This document shows, in pieces, positions 24,256-32,138 of a DNA stretch of 52,465 nucleotides. The translations under genes and the position numbers were made by a program. The notes below the pieces were generated by a model. That model searched no databases and was not told the origin of the DNA. It saw only the letters and a list, made by a program, of their open reading frames with translations. Location of the stretch: the NCBI GenBank assembly GCA_046484285.1, contig JAWOBP010000086.1, positions 1-52,465 on the forward strand, read 5' to 3'. The stretch is from CAZHCG01 sp046484285 (GTDB taxonomy: Bacteria > Myxococcota_A > Polyangia > JAAYKL01). Numbering within the stretch: the stretch's first letter is position 1; the number at the start of each line of letters is the position of its first letter.

Positions 24256-26213
24256 CACTCACCTCCTCCTGTCCGGGCGTCCAGCCATTCGATCAGCTTC
24301 TCCACCGCCAGCGAATCGAGCCTCTCCGCCGACCCGTGCTCCGGCCACGCGCCGGCGGCCGTGCCCGGTGTCAGCGCGTGCGTGATACCTTCGAGCTGGT
24401 AGCGGGTCACCTCGGTGCCCTCCCCCGCCAACGCGTCTTTCAGCAGATCCGAGTCCTCCGGCGGGATGAGGTGATCCTCGGCACCGTGCAGAATCAGCGT
24501 CGCCGGCAGCTGCACCGGGTTTTCGACCAGGTCGAACTCCATCATCGATTGCCAGGCCTCGACGCCGTGGCCCCGATAGCTGTCCCCATCGTAGCTCCCG
24601 TCCGAAAGGCTCTCGATGATGTCCATGATCTCGAATCGCTCCTCGATAACGAAGTCGCTGTGGAACTGGCAGCTCTCCAGGTAGTGCCCGTAGATCTCGT
24701 CTCCGCGCTCCTCGAAGGAGCGCCCCTCGGGCCCGAGCAGGATCACCCCCGCCACCTCGTTCTCCGGAGCGGCCGCCGCGCCGGCGGCCACGTGCGCCCC
24801 CCAGCCGATCGTCAAGAGGAACACCCGGCTCGCATCCGCCTCGTCCAGCTCCGCGGCGGCGCTCACCATCGCCCCGGTGTCGGCGATCAGCTCGTCCAGG
24901 GTGGTCTCCTCGACCTCTCCCTCGCTGTCCCCGTTTCCGCGCGCGTCGACGCGCAGCACCAGGTAGCCGCAGGTCGCGAGGCGATCGGCGAGCTGCTCGT
25001 AGAGATTGACGGCTCCCACCTCTCCCAGCCTGGTGCGATGGCTCCAGCCGGGAGCCAGCACGATCGCGGGGTGCGGTCCCGGAGCCAACGGGTCGTCGAC
25101 CGCGCCCGCCAGCTCGAGCGAGCCGGAGGCTATCGGAATCTCCGTCGTCGTGTAACCGTCCGTCGGCTCCGGGCCCGAAATCTGCTCGGAAGGCGGAACG
25201 ACGCCCAGGTTCAGCTCGAACGGCGTCGCCGTGACCAGCTCCAGCTGGTAGGGCGCGCGAGTTCCGAAGCGAAGCGGTATGCCCTGATCGTACTCCACCT
25301 CGACCCGGTTGCGATCGTGGGTGATCTCCGGATTTTCCTGGCTGTGCCAGATCGGCAGCGTGGTCGGCGCCGGGTAGTCGAAAGCCAGGGTCTGCTCGCC
25401 GACCGCCTCTACCTCGAGATCGACCAGGCGCTCCACCTCGGGAGAAAAGACCTCGACGAGCTGCTTTCCCCCCTGATCCCAGTCGTACCGCTCGCCCAGC
25501 AAAAAGGCGAACAGCGTTCCGTGACAACCGAACCCGCGCAGCGGGAACTCGTGGAGGTTGAAGATCACCAGCGGAGCCCGCTGGGCAGAGGCGGAGCCGG
25601 ACCAGCTGCGACCGTCGAAATCCACGCTCCAGGTGAACGAGCCGGAATCCCCGTCCCAACCGAACTCGTACGCCCTGAGCCGGGTCGTCCCGCCCCAGAC
25701 GTTGTAGACCGTGGCCCGGCCGGAAACCAGGTCGTGCGAGGTCTGGTCCAGCACCCACTCGGAGAGCAGACGCTGGCGGTAGAGCTCGTAGTCGGGCCAA
25801 TGGTACCAGAGCACGTATCGATACGACTCCAGCCCGCGCGCCTCGACCATTCCCGTGTCGCCGGGGCTCAGCTCGAACGAGCTCTGACCGGCGATATCGT
25901 CCCATTCTAGATAAACGAGATCATATATGTGCCGGCAGTCGTTGCCGCACGGTCCGTCCACCTCCACCGAGCCGTCGTTCCAGCTGTCGCCGGCGTCTTC
26001 GTACCGCCAGTCGGCCCCGGTCTCGGTGTCTCCGTAGCCGTCCGTGTCGGTGTCGCCATCGCTGTCCGCGTCGCCTCCTCCGTCGTTCCCGGCGTCGAGC
26101 GCGCCCGCCCGGCGATCGCCCATGTCGCAACCTCCGAGCGCAAGAGCGACGCTGGCGAGGCACGCCAGGGCGGAGCAGATCCGCAGCGGCAAGACGAAAT
26201 TCGATGAATCCAT
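24255..26213 (-). CDS. Lipoprotein with alpha/beta-hydrolase fold lacking the nucleophile Ser
   Basis: 652 aa. Signal ICSALACLASVALALGGC, then an Asp-rich stalk (GDADSDGDTDTDGYGDTETG). The N-terminal half (about 100-380) is a beta-rich region without a family call. The C-terminal third is an alpha/beta hydrolase: PAIVLAPGWSHRTRL, a VLRVDARGNGDSEG strand-turn typical of serine hydrolases, acid region LILHGAEDHLIPPEDS and a His in EGITHAL. At the expected GxSxG elbow the sequence is LLTIGWGAH, with Gly470 where Ser should be. It may be a pseudoenzyme or use another residue. It is first in the operon with the C25 peptidase, so it may be a partner, chaperone or binding protein for it. Confidence 0.7.
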   Translation of the reverse strand: MDSSNFVLPLRICSALACLASVALALGGCDMGDRRAGALDAGNDGGGDADSDGDTDTDGYGDTETGADWRYEDAGDSWNDGSVEVDGPCGNDCRHIYDLVYLEWDDIAGQSSFELSPGDTGMVEARGLESYRYVLWYHWPDYELYRQRLLSEWVLDQTSHDLVSGRATVYNVWGGTTRLRAYEFGWDGDSGSFTWSVDFDGRSWSGSASAQRAPLVIFNLHEFPLRGFGCHGTLFAFLLGERYDWDQGGKQLVEVFSPEVERLVDLEVEAVGEQTLAFDYPAPTTLPIWHSQENPEITHDRNRVEVEYDQGIPLRFGTRAPYQLELVTATPFELNLGVVPPSEQISGPEPTDGYTTTEIPIASGSLELAGAVDDPLAPGPHPAIVLAPGWSHRTRLGEVGAVNLYEQLADRLATCGYLVLRVDARGNGDSEGEVEETTLDELIADTGAMVSAAAELDEADASRVFLLTIGWGAHVAAGAAAAPENEVAGVILLGPEGRSFEERGDEIYGHYLESCQFHSDFVIEERFEIMDIIESLSDGSYDGDSYRGHGVEAWQSMMEFDLVENPVQLPATLILHGAEDHLIPPEDSDLLKDALAGEGTEVTRYQLEGITHALTPGTAAGAWPEHGSAERLDSLAVEKLIEWLDARTGGGE

Positions 26214-26274
26214 GTCGAAAAAACCTTCCCTTGCATCCCTTCGGCGGGATCTCGATTCAAATCTCCAGTTTGGC

Positions 26275-26303
26275 AGTATAACGCGTCCTTTCACGCCTGT
26301 AAT
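26275..26303 (-). promoter_or_regulatory. Putative promoter of the hydrolase-peptidase operon
   Basis: On the minus strand ATTACA (plus 26298-26303), 17-base spacer, TATACT (26275-26280). Transcription would start near 26268, giving a leader of about 55 bases to ATG 26213. It lies in the divergent region shared with plsB. Confidence 0.5.
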
Positions 26304-26394
26304 CAGCTGTGTTGGAAAGCGAGGAGCCGGTGTCTTTCACATTTGTCCATTTTCACATAAAACCTGTCCCATTGCGGATATCGCGGCGCGTGAA

Positions 26395-28950
26395 ATGGGC
26401 ACTTCGAAAAAACCGAAAGTGGTCGTCAGCTGGTGGCTCGCTCTGCTCGAGGCGCTGGTCGTGCACCACGTCAAGGTCGACGGGGAGTGGATCGAGCGGG
26501 TTCGCGCCGCCGCGCAGCGGGGTCCGATCGTGTTCGTCCTGCGCAACCGCAGCCTGGTGGACTTCCTCTGCATCCGAGGCCTGACCCGCAAGCACGGCCT
26601 GCCGCCGCTCGGCTTCGTCTCGGGGCTTTCCACGTTCCTGTTCATGCCGCTGTGGTTGTGGCTGCTGCGGCTCTTCCGGCGCCGCCCCCCGGAGCGCCGC
26701 CGGCGCAAGCTGCGCGACACCTTTGCCGCGGGTGGATCGGCGCTGGTCTTTCTCCGTCGCCCCACGGCGGACAAGCTGGGCAGCCGTCCGGTCGCGGTGG
26801 ACGGAATCAGGCTGACCGCCGAGGTGCAAGGAGAGCTCTCGCTGCCGGTCCAGGTGCTGCCCACCGTCTTCCTCTGGGGCGAGGACCCGATGCTCCGCGC
26901 TCCCGGCGGGCTCGCCTTCGTGTTCGGCACCAACGACTACCCGCGCCTGCTGCGCTCGCTGTGGATGCTTCTGCGCCGCAGGTCGCTGCACGGCGCCTAC
27001 GTGTCCGAGCCGGTCGACATCTCGGAGCTCCGCGAGCAACGCGGCGTCGGCGACGAGGCGTTGCCCGGAGTGCTGCGCGCCTGGGTGGGGCGCCACATCG
27101 AGAAGATCCGCCGCGAGCGTCTCGGTTCGCTGACGAAGCCGTCGTCCCGGATCAAGGCCGAGGTGCTGGAGAGCCGGCGGCTGCGCGCCGAGCTGGAGGC
27201 GGTGGCGAGCGATCAGGGTATCCCGCCCGCGGAGATCGAACCGCGAGCCCGCGCGATCGTGCAGAAGATGGCCACCGACTTCAGCCCCAGGCTGCTGGGT
27301 CTGTTCGCGAGCCTGATGTCCTTCGTTTTCAAGAATCTCTACACCGGGATAGAGATTCCCCCCGGGGATCTCGAGGCCTTGCGAGTCGCCTCGGGCCGCG
27401 GCCCGGTGCTGATCCTGCCCAGCCACAAGAGCCACGTGGACTACCTGGTGATCTCCCAGGCGATGCGCCGCGCCAACATCATGCTCCCGCACATCGCGGC
27501 CGGCGACAACCTCTCCTTCTGGCCGCTGGGCTGGCTATTCCGCTCCTCGGGCGCGTTTTTCATCCGGCGCAGGTTCGTCAACGACCGCTTCTACAGCGCC
27601 GTGGTCAACGCTTACGTGCGACGCCTGATCCAGGAGGGCTACTCGATCGAGGTCTTCATCGAGGGGGGCCGCTCGCGGACCGGAAAGCTGCTGAGACCGA
27701 AGCTGGGCATGATCGAGATGGCGCTGCGGGCGGCGGCCTACACGCCGAGACGCGATCCCGGCGTGTTGCCCACCTCGATCGGCTACGAGCGGGTTGTCGA
27801 GGAGAGCTCCTACGTGGACGAGTCGGTGGGACGCCCCAAGAAGAAGGAGAACGTGGCCGGGCTGATCCGCACCACCAGGGTGCTGTTCCACCGCTACGGG
27901 CGCCTCTACGTCCGCACCGGCCGCTTCTTCACTCTGCAGGAAGTGCTGGACGAGCTGGGAATCGAGCGCTCCGAGCTGCTGCAGCGCGGACAGGCGCTGC
28001 GAACGGCCGCCCTGGAGGTGGCGATGCGCACCCTGCGCGAGATCCAGCGCATCACGGTCGCGACTCCCAGCTCGATCCTGGCCACGGCGTTGCTCGGTCT
28101 CGACTCGGCGCCGATCTCTCACGATGAGCTGCGCCGGCTTGCGATCGAGCTGACCAACTTCCTGCGCGCGCACGACGCGATTCTGGGTGCTTTGGTGGAG
28201 AAGTGGCCCCGCGATCCGGGCGTCCACGAGCCGGGAGACGCCCTGGACAGCACGATAGAGGCCTTCGTGCAAGGCGGGCGCCTCTCCGTCGAGACCGGTA
28301 ACGCCGAGCCGCGCTACTCGGTGCGAGCGGGACAGCGTATACCGCTGGACTACTACAAGAACAACATCGTGCACTTCTTCGTCCCGGCGTCGCTGGTCTG
28401 CTGCTCGGTGCGGGAGTCGTCGCCCACGATCGAGCGCTCGACTCTGATCGACGAAGTGACACTGGCCTGCCGGCTGTGGCGCTGGGAGATGCTGCTGCCC
28501 GCGGCGGGCAGGGACGGCGCCCCCACCCCCGAGGTGGAAAAGCTCGTCGAGACCGGAATCGAGGACCTGGTGCGCAGCGGAATCGCGACCCGTAAGGGAG
28601 ATCGCGTCACGATTGCGGATCGCGGGCGCGCCGCTTTCCACCGCGACACGCTGCGCGGCTGCTTCGAGGTCTACCTGGTGGTCCTGCAGACGCTCCGGGC
28701 TCGAGCTCTTGGCGAGCTGGACGGCGATCCCCAGCGCCACGCCCGCCAGCGCTGCGAGCAGTTGGTCGCCGAGGGCCGCCACAGACACCCCGAGGCGGTC
28801 ACCAGAATCCAGCTGCAAGGGGCGTTCCAGGCCTTGAAGGATCTGCGGCTGCTGCGCCCGGCCGCCGGCGAGCGGCCGTTCGACGAAGGCGGGCTCGGCG
28901 AACGGCTGCTGACCTACCTGGAGCGGGCGCTCAGTCCACCGACTCGCTGA
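26395..28950 (+). CDS. plsB: Glycerol-3-phosphate 1-O-acyltransferase (PlsB type)
   Basis: First acyl transfer in phospholipid synthesis, at the inner membrane. 851 aa, close to the 807 of E. coli PlsB. Acyltransferase blocks: H344-x4-D349 in LPSHKSHVDYLV, GAFFIRRRF (386-394), FIEGGRSRTGKLL (around 421-433) and VLPTSIGYERVVEE. The N-terminal region carries a hydrophobic stretch (GLSTFLFMPLWLWLLRLF). No Shine-Dalgarno is seen before ATG 26395; the in-frame extension upstream overlaps the divergent promoter and is unlikely. Its 3' end overlaps the convergent membrane-protein gene by 20 bases. Confidence 0.93.
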   Translation: MGTSKKPKVVVSWWLALLEALVVHHVKVDGEWIERVRAAAQRGPIVFVLRNRSLVDFLCIRGLTRKHGLPPLGFVSGLSTFLFMPLWLWLLRLFRRRPPERRRRKLRDTFAAGGSALVFLRRPTADKLGSRPVAVDGIRLTAEVQGELSLPVQVLPTVFLWGEDPMLRAPGGLAFVFGTNDYPRLLRSLWMLLRRRSLHGAYVSEPVDISELREQRGVGDEALPGVLRAWVGRHIEKIRRERLGSLTKPSSRIKAEVLESRRLRAELEAVASDQGIPPAEIEPRARAIVQKMATDFSPRLLGLFASLMSFVFKNLYTGIEIPPGDLEALRVASGRGPVLILPSHKSHVDYLVISQAMRRANIMLPHIAAGDNLSFWPLGWLFRSSGAFFIRRRFVNDRFYSAVVNAYVRRLIQEGYSIEVFIEGGRSRTGKLLRPKLGMIEMALRAAAYTPRRDPGVLPTSIGYERVVEESSYVDESVGRPKKKENVAGLIRTTRVLFHRYGRLYVRTGRFFTLQEVLDELGIERSELLQRGQALRTAALEVAMRTLREIQRITVATPSSILATALLGLDSAPISHDELRRLAIELTNFLRAHDAILGALVEKWPRDPGVHEPGDALDSTIEAFVQGGRLSVETGNAEPRYSVRAGQRIPLDYYKNNIVHFFVPASLVCCSVRESSPTIERSTLIDEVTLACRLWRWEMLLPAAGRDGAPTPEVEKLVETGIEDLVRSGIATRKGDRVTIADRGRAAFHRDTLRGCFEVYLVVLQTLRARALGELDGDPQRHARQRCEQLVAEGRHRHPEAVTRIQLQGAFQALKDLRLLRPAAGERPFDEGGLGERLLTYLERALSPPTR

Positions 28951-29380
28951 TCTCTGCGCCCGCGGCGCGGGCCGCTTGCTCGATCTCCAGCCAGGCCCGG
29001 CCGAAGTCCCGGAACCAGGCCGGCGAGAGATAGAACCCCCGGCCGCGGGTCGACCTGATCCGTACCGCGACCAGTCCCGCGCGGCGCACCGTACGGTGCA
29101 CACTCGCCTCCTTCCACTCCAGCCGGCGGCTCCAGGGCCAGACCCGCAGCCGCGCTCCGCGCTCGTCGACGTCGAGGCGCAGCGAGATCACGGCCAGGTT
29201 GATCAGCAAGAACAAAGAGCAGATCACCGCGCCGACGATCGCCACAGTCCACGGCGGCTCCAGTCCCAGGTGGCAAAGCGCGATCATCGTCGCGGCGATC
29301 GCCAAAACGACCAAGATCAGCAGCGCGTTCATCGCGTGCAGCGGCCAGCGGACGAGCGGCGACGGTCGGTAGGTCCCCAA
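28931..29380 (-). CDS. Two-helix membrane protein, unknown (bPH-like C-terminal domain possible)
   Basis: 149 aa. Two hydrophobic helices (LLILVVLAIAATMIALCHL and VAIVGAVICSLFLLINLAVI) are followed by a cytoplasmic beta-rich domain with LRVWPWSRRLEWKEASV and RGFYLSPAWFRDF, similar in layout to bacterial PH-type membrane proteins. Start TTG 29380 has GAGGGAG immediately after the stop of the amidotransferase gene upstream, so the two genes are probably coupled. The stop lies inside the 3' end of plsB on the other strand. Confidence 0.6.
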   Translation of the reverse strand: MGTYRPSPLVRWPLHAMNALLILVVLAIAATMIALCHLGLEPPWTVAIVGAVICSLFLLINLAVISLRLDVDERGARLRVWPWSRRLEWKEASVHRTVRRAGLVAVRIRSTRGRGFYLSPAWFRDFGRAWLEIEQAARAAGAEISESVD

Positions 29381-29387
29381 GGCTCCC

Positions 29388-30221
29388 TCAGCCCAGCGAG
29401 CGGAACTCGACCTTGTAGTCGCGGGTCACGGCCAGCATCGAGCCCTCCTCCAGCGCGTGGAAGCCCTCGTCGTCGCCGATCCCGGTTCCGGAGCGGAGCA
29501 GCACGGCGCGCAGACCTTCGTGGTCGATCGGCGCCGCCGAGGCATCGCTCGGGCGCGACAGCCGGCATAGCGGACAGTCCCGGATTCCCTCGATCAGCGA
29601 GTACTGGACCGGAACGCCCCTTTGCATCGCCACCAGGCTGTAGCCGTCCGAGATCACGGCCGAGGCCGGACCGCCCGCGCTCCCCTCCTCGCGCGAGAAC
29701 TCCTCGACCGCGGCGAAGGCGTGGCGCATCGCGGCGCGGATCACCTCCGTGCCCGGATCGACGCAGCCCAGCTTGCCGGCGTCGTGCAGGAACGACAGCA
29801 CCAGGTGAAACAGGTACTCGGAGTCTGTGTCGCCGCGCACGCTGCGGCGGATGAAGGGCGGCATCGCCTCCAGCACCCGCTCGCGGATATCCGAGAATCC
29901 CTCCCAGGTGCCGTTGTGCGCCCACAGCCACTGCTGGAAACGGAAGGGATGAGTGTTCTCGCGGCGAACCGGACCGACCGTGGCCTCGCGGGAGTGGAAG
30001 ACCAGGACCTTGGATTCCAACTCGCCCAGCAACTCGCCGACGTCCAGCTCCTCTCCGCGCTCGCGCGGCTCGATTCGCCGCAGCAGCTCTCCGTCGCGGT
30101 GGTACCCCAGCCCCCAGCCACCGCGGCGTCCGCCGGGCAGCAGCAGCCGGCGGCGATACGGCTCCACCGCGCAGGCCACGCGCTCGCTCGAGTTGGTCGT
30201 CAGCGCCACGAAGTACGACAT
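29388..30221 (-). CDS. Class II glutamine amidotransferase-fold protein with Ser2 instead of Cys2
   Basis: 277 aa, Ntn-hydrolase fold of the YafJ/EgtC-like amidotransferase group: HSREATVGPVRRENTHPF, WLWAHNGTWEGF and RGDTDSEYLFHLVL are the glutamine-pocket motifs. In the family the residue after the initiator Met is the nucleophile Cys; here the protein begins MSYFVALTTN, so Ser2 takes its place. There is no alternative upstream start with Cys next to it. A C-terminal CPLCRLSRP stretch adds two further Cys. It might be a non-glutaminase relative, since Ser can serve as N-terminal nucleophile in other Ntn hydrolases. The start has AAGGG 9 bases upstream. Confidence 0.8.
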   Translation of the reverse strand: MSYFVALTTNSSERVACAVEPYRRRLLLPGGRRGGWGLGYHRDGELLRRIEPRERGEELDVGELLGELESKVLVFHSREATVGPVRRENTHPFRFQQWLWAHNGTWEGFSDIRERVLEAMPPFIRRSVRGDTDSEYLFHLVLSFLHDAGKLGCVDPGTEVIRAAMRHAFAAVEEFSREEGSAGGPASAVISDGYSLVAMQRGVPVQYSLIEGIRDCPLCRLSRPSDASAAPIDHEGLRAVLLRSGTGIGDDEGFHALEEGSMLAVTRDYKVEFRSLG

Positions 30222-30266
30222 GCGATTCGCCCTTCCCGCCGGATCCGCGCCGCGGCGTCCGGCCGC

Positions 30267-30551
30267 TCAGGCTCGATGGTCCTCGTCGAGCTCGCGGTCG
30301 AGCTTTTCGAGGTCCTCCAGCTCCTCCGAGCCCTCGCCCTCGTCTCCCCCGCCCACCACGCGCCGGATGATGCCGTCGGTCTTGCGCTTGACCACGACCT
30401 CCGAAATGCGCTTGACGGCGTAAATGATCGCCACGGCCACGACGCCGCTGATGATCACCCACTTCCAGACAGTCAGCTCGATGGAGACATCGTGCTCGGA
30501 GGCGGTCTCGGCCGCTACCGCCGCGGCGGTCAATGCAGATATTGCGCCCAT
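30267..30551 (-). CDS. Small single-pass membrane protein, unknown
   Basis: 94 aa. Starts at ATG 30551 with GAGGA 8 bases upstream. Residues 1-25 are Ala-rich, then one membrane helix (WVIISGVVAVAIIYAVKRI), a basic stretch (VVVKRKTDGIIRRVV) and an acidic coiled C-terminus (EELEDLEKLDRELDED). The inside-positive rule places the C-terminus in the cytoplasm. It lies 45 bases upstream of the amidotransferase gene on the same strand and may form an operon with it and the two-helix protein. Confidence 0.6.
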   Translation of the reverse strand: MGAISALTAAAVAAETASEHDVSIELTVWKWVIISGVVAVAIIYAVKRISEVVVKRKTDGIIRRVVGGGDEGEGSEELEDLEKLDRELDEDHRA

Positions 30552-30681
30552 GTCCTCGTTCCTCGGCGATTCAGTCAACTAGGTATAGACGCCGGCCGGC
30601 GGCTGGGCAACCGGAAGATCGAGCGCCCGGATTTTCCGTTTTCCCCGGCTGCCTCGAACGCGCGCAAGAGAGGTCCGCCCG

Positions 30682-31881
30682 CTACTCGACGGCGCTCGAG
30701 TAGGAGACGAGCGTATCGCTCCAGCCAGAATCGTCTTCGGCGAAGAACTCTCCGGCCGACTTCGACGAGAGCGAATCCTCGCACCACAGCGGATAGTGAA
30801 AAAGCGCCGCGCTCTCGGCGGCCGGCAGGCCGGATATCTCGCTTCGGGCGCAATCGCCGTCCACCGGAACTTCGTAGCAGGAATCGGCGGACGTCTCGGG
30901 CTTCTGGGCGGGATCGTACTCTTCGGCGCAGGCGCTCGCAATCGCGTCCGCCGCGCTCTCGGGCAAAAGGGCGCTGCGAGTCGAGGAAAACTGGTCGTCG
31001 GTGGTGAACGACAGCTCGGCGGCGTGCGCATCGACCGGAACCGAGAGCTCCAGAGGAGGGCTGACGCTGATATCGTCGCCGGCGGTCACGGAGTAGTCGT
31101 GCCAGCCCAAATCGCCCGTTTGCATCGGGTGAGCCGCAACCTCGATCTGGCCGTCGGAGATAGCGGCGCCGGCCGGTCCACCGACCAGCTCCCAACCTCC
31201 GGAGAGCGACTCCATCCCGCCCGGCGCGAGGCCTCGGCAGCGCAGGTCGAGATCGGCCCCAAGCTGGGACGCGTGCACGATGCAGCCGGTCACCTCGACC
31301 GGATCCGCCTCGCCGCCGTAATAGATTTCCACACCGTGCCCGACTCCGAGCATCGCGCCCTCGGCCTCCACGCTGAACCAAATGGAAATCGTGTCTCCCG
31401 CCGAGTACTCGGACAAATCGAGATCTGCGACCACCAACTCGCCCTGCTCTACGATGTCGGTGTAGACAGACTGGTAGTCGACGGAATCCGCCGTCGCGCT
31501 GATGTCGATCCACACTCCGACGTCGGTCGGGCACTCCCCCTTTGCCATCGGCGCGCGGATCCGGACCTCGAGCGGGTCGTACTCCTCTGTGACCGTGGCT
31601 TCGTCGGGCGGCAGGATCGATTCGGAATCGACTCCCTCCAACGGGTCTTCGCACAAGCCGTCGGTATCGGCATCCGTGTCGGCATCAGAGTCCGTGTCGC
31701 TGTCCGTATCAGCGTCCGTGTCGCTGTCCGTGTCTGCGTCCGTGTCGCCGTCCGTATCAGCGTCCGATGCCGCGCCATCGTCATCATCGTCGCCGTCCCC
31801 ACAACCAAGGAGCAGCAAGGCCGCGACCAGCGCCGTCAACCAGACCGGCCCCATGAAACGAAAACGAGATCCGGGTCCCAT
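30682..31881 (-). CDS. Lipoprotein with Asp-rich stalk, unknown function
   Basis: 399 aa. ATG 31881 is preceded by GAGGAGG at 6-base spacing. Signal MGPVWLTALVAALLLLGC, then five Asp and a stalk of repeated DTDADTDSD units (about residues 35-75). The mature part is beta-rich (VRIRAPMAKGECPTDVGVW, LVVADLDLSEYSAGDTISIW) with a few Cys; no family recognised. It is monocistronic with a divergent M23 gene. It belongs to the same stalked-lipoprotein class as 20682-21899 and 24255-26213. Confidence 0.7.
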   Translation of the reverse strand: MGPGSRFRFMGPVWLTALVAALLLLGCGDGDDDDDGAASDADTDGDTDADTDSDTDADTDSDTDSDADTDADTDGLCEDPLEGVDSESILPPDEATVTEEYDPLEVRIRAPMAKGECPTDVGVWIDISATADSVDYQSVYTDIVEQGELVVADLDLSEYSAGDTISIWFSVEAEGAMLGVGHGVEIYYGGEADPVEVTGCIVHASQLGADLDLRCRGLAPGGMESLSGGWELVGGPAGAAISDGQIEVAAHPMQTGDLGWHDYSVTAGDDISVSPPLELSVPVDAHAAELSFTTDDQFSSTRSALLPESAADAIASACAEEYDPAQKPETSADSCYEVPVDGDCARSEISGLPAAESAALFHYPLWCEDSLSSKSAGEFFAEDDSGWSDTLVSYSSAVE

Positions 31882-32057
31882 TATCATCCTCCTCGTTCGA
31901 GCGAACGACCAAGTGCCGCCGCCGATACCATTATTGTCGCAACAACGAACAAAATAGGCTGAAAAAAGTGGTCGAGATGTCAAGCATCGAAACCGGGCGC
32001 TGCGGGGAAGCGAAAACCGCCGCGAGCGGAACTTTCCAATCAATACCTTATAGACCA

Positions 32058-32074
32058 ACGCTGAGTTTCAGCGT
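32058..32074 (+). promoter_or_regulatory. Perfect 7-bp dyad upstream of the M23 gene
   Basis: ACGCTGA-GTT-TCAGCGT lies in the 257-base divergent region, 65 bases before ATG 32139 and just after a TTATAG that could be a -10. Either an operator or an mRNA leader hairpin. Confidence 0.35.
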
Positions 32075-32138
32075 GTTTGATACCCGGAGCTGGGGCTTGT
32101 TCTGGCTCTCGGCCGGCCGGTCTGTTAGTCGTTGGCTC

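Noticed and set aside
21559..24402. 947-codon plus-strand open frame opposite the C25 peptidase
   Set aside because: Antisense shadow in high-GC DNA: low-complexity His/Arg/Val-rich translation, no domain, while the minus strand encodes a clear peptidase.
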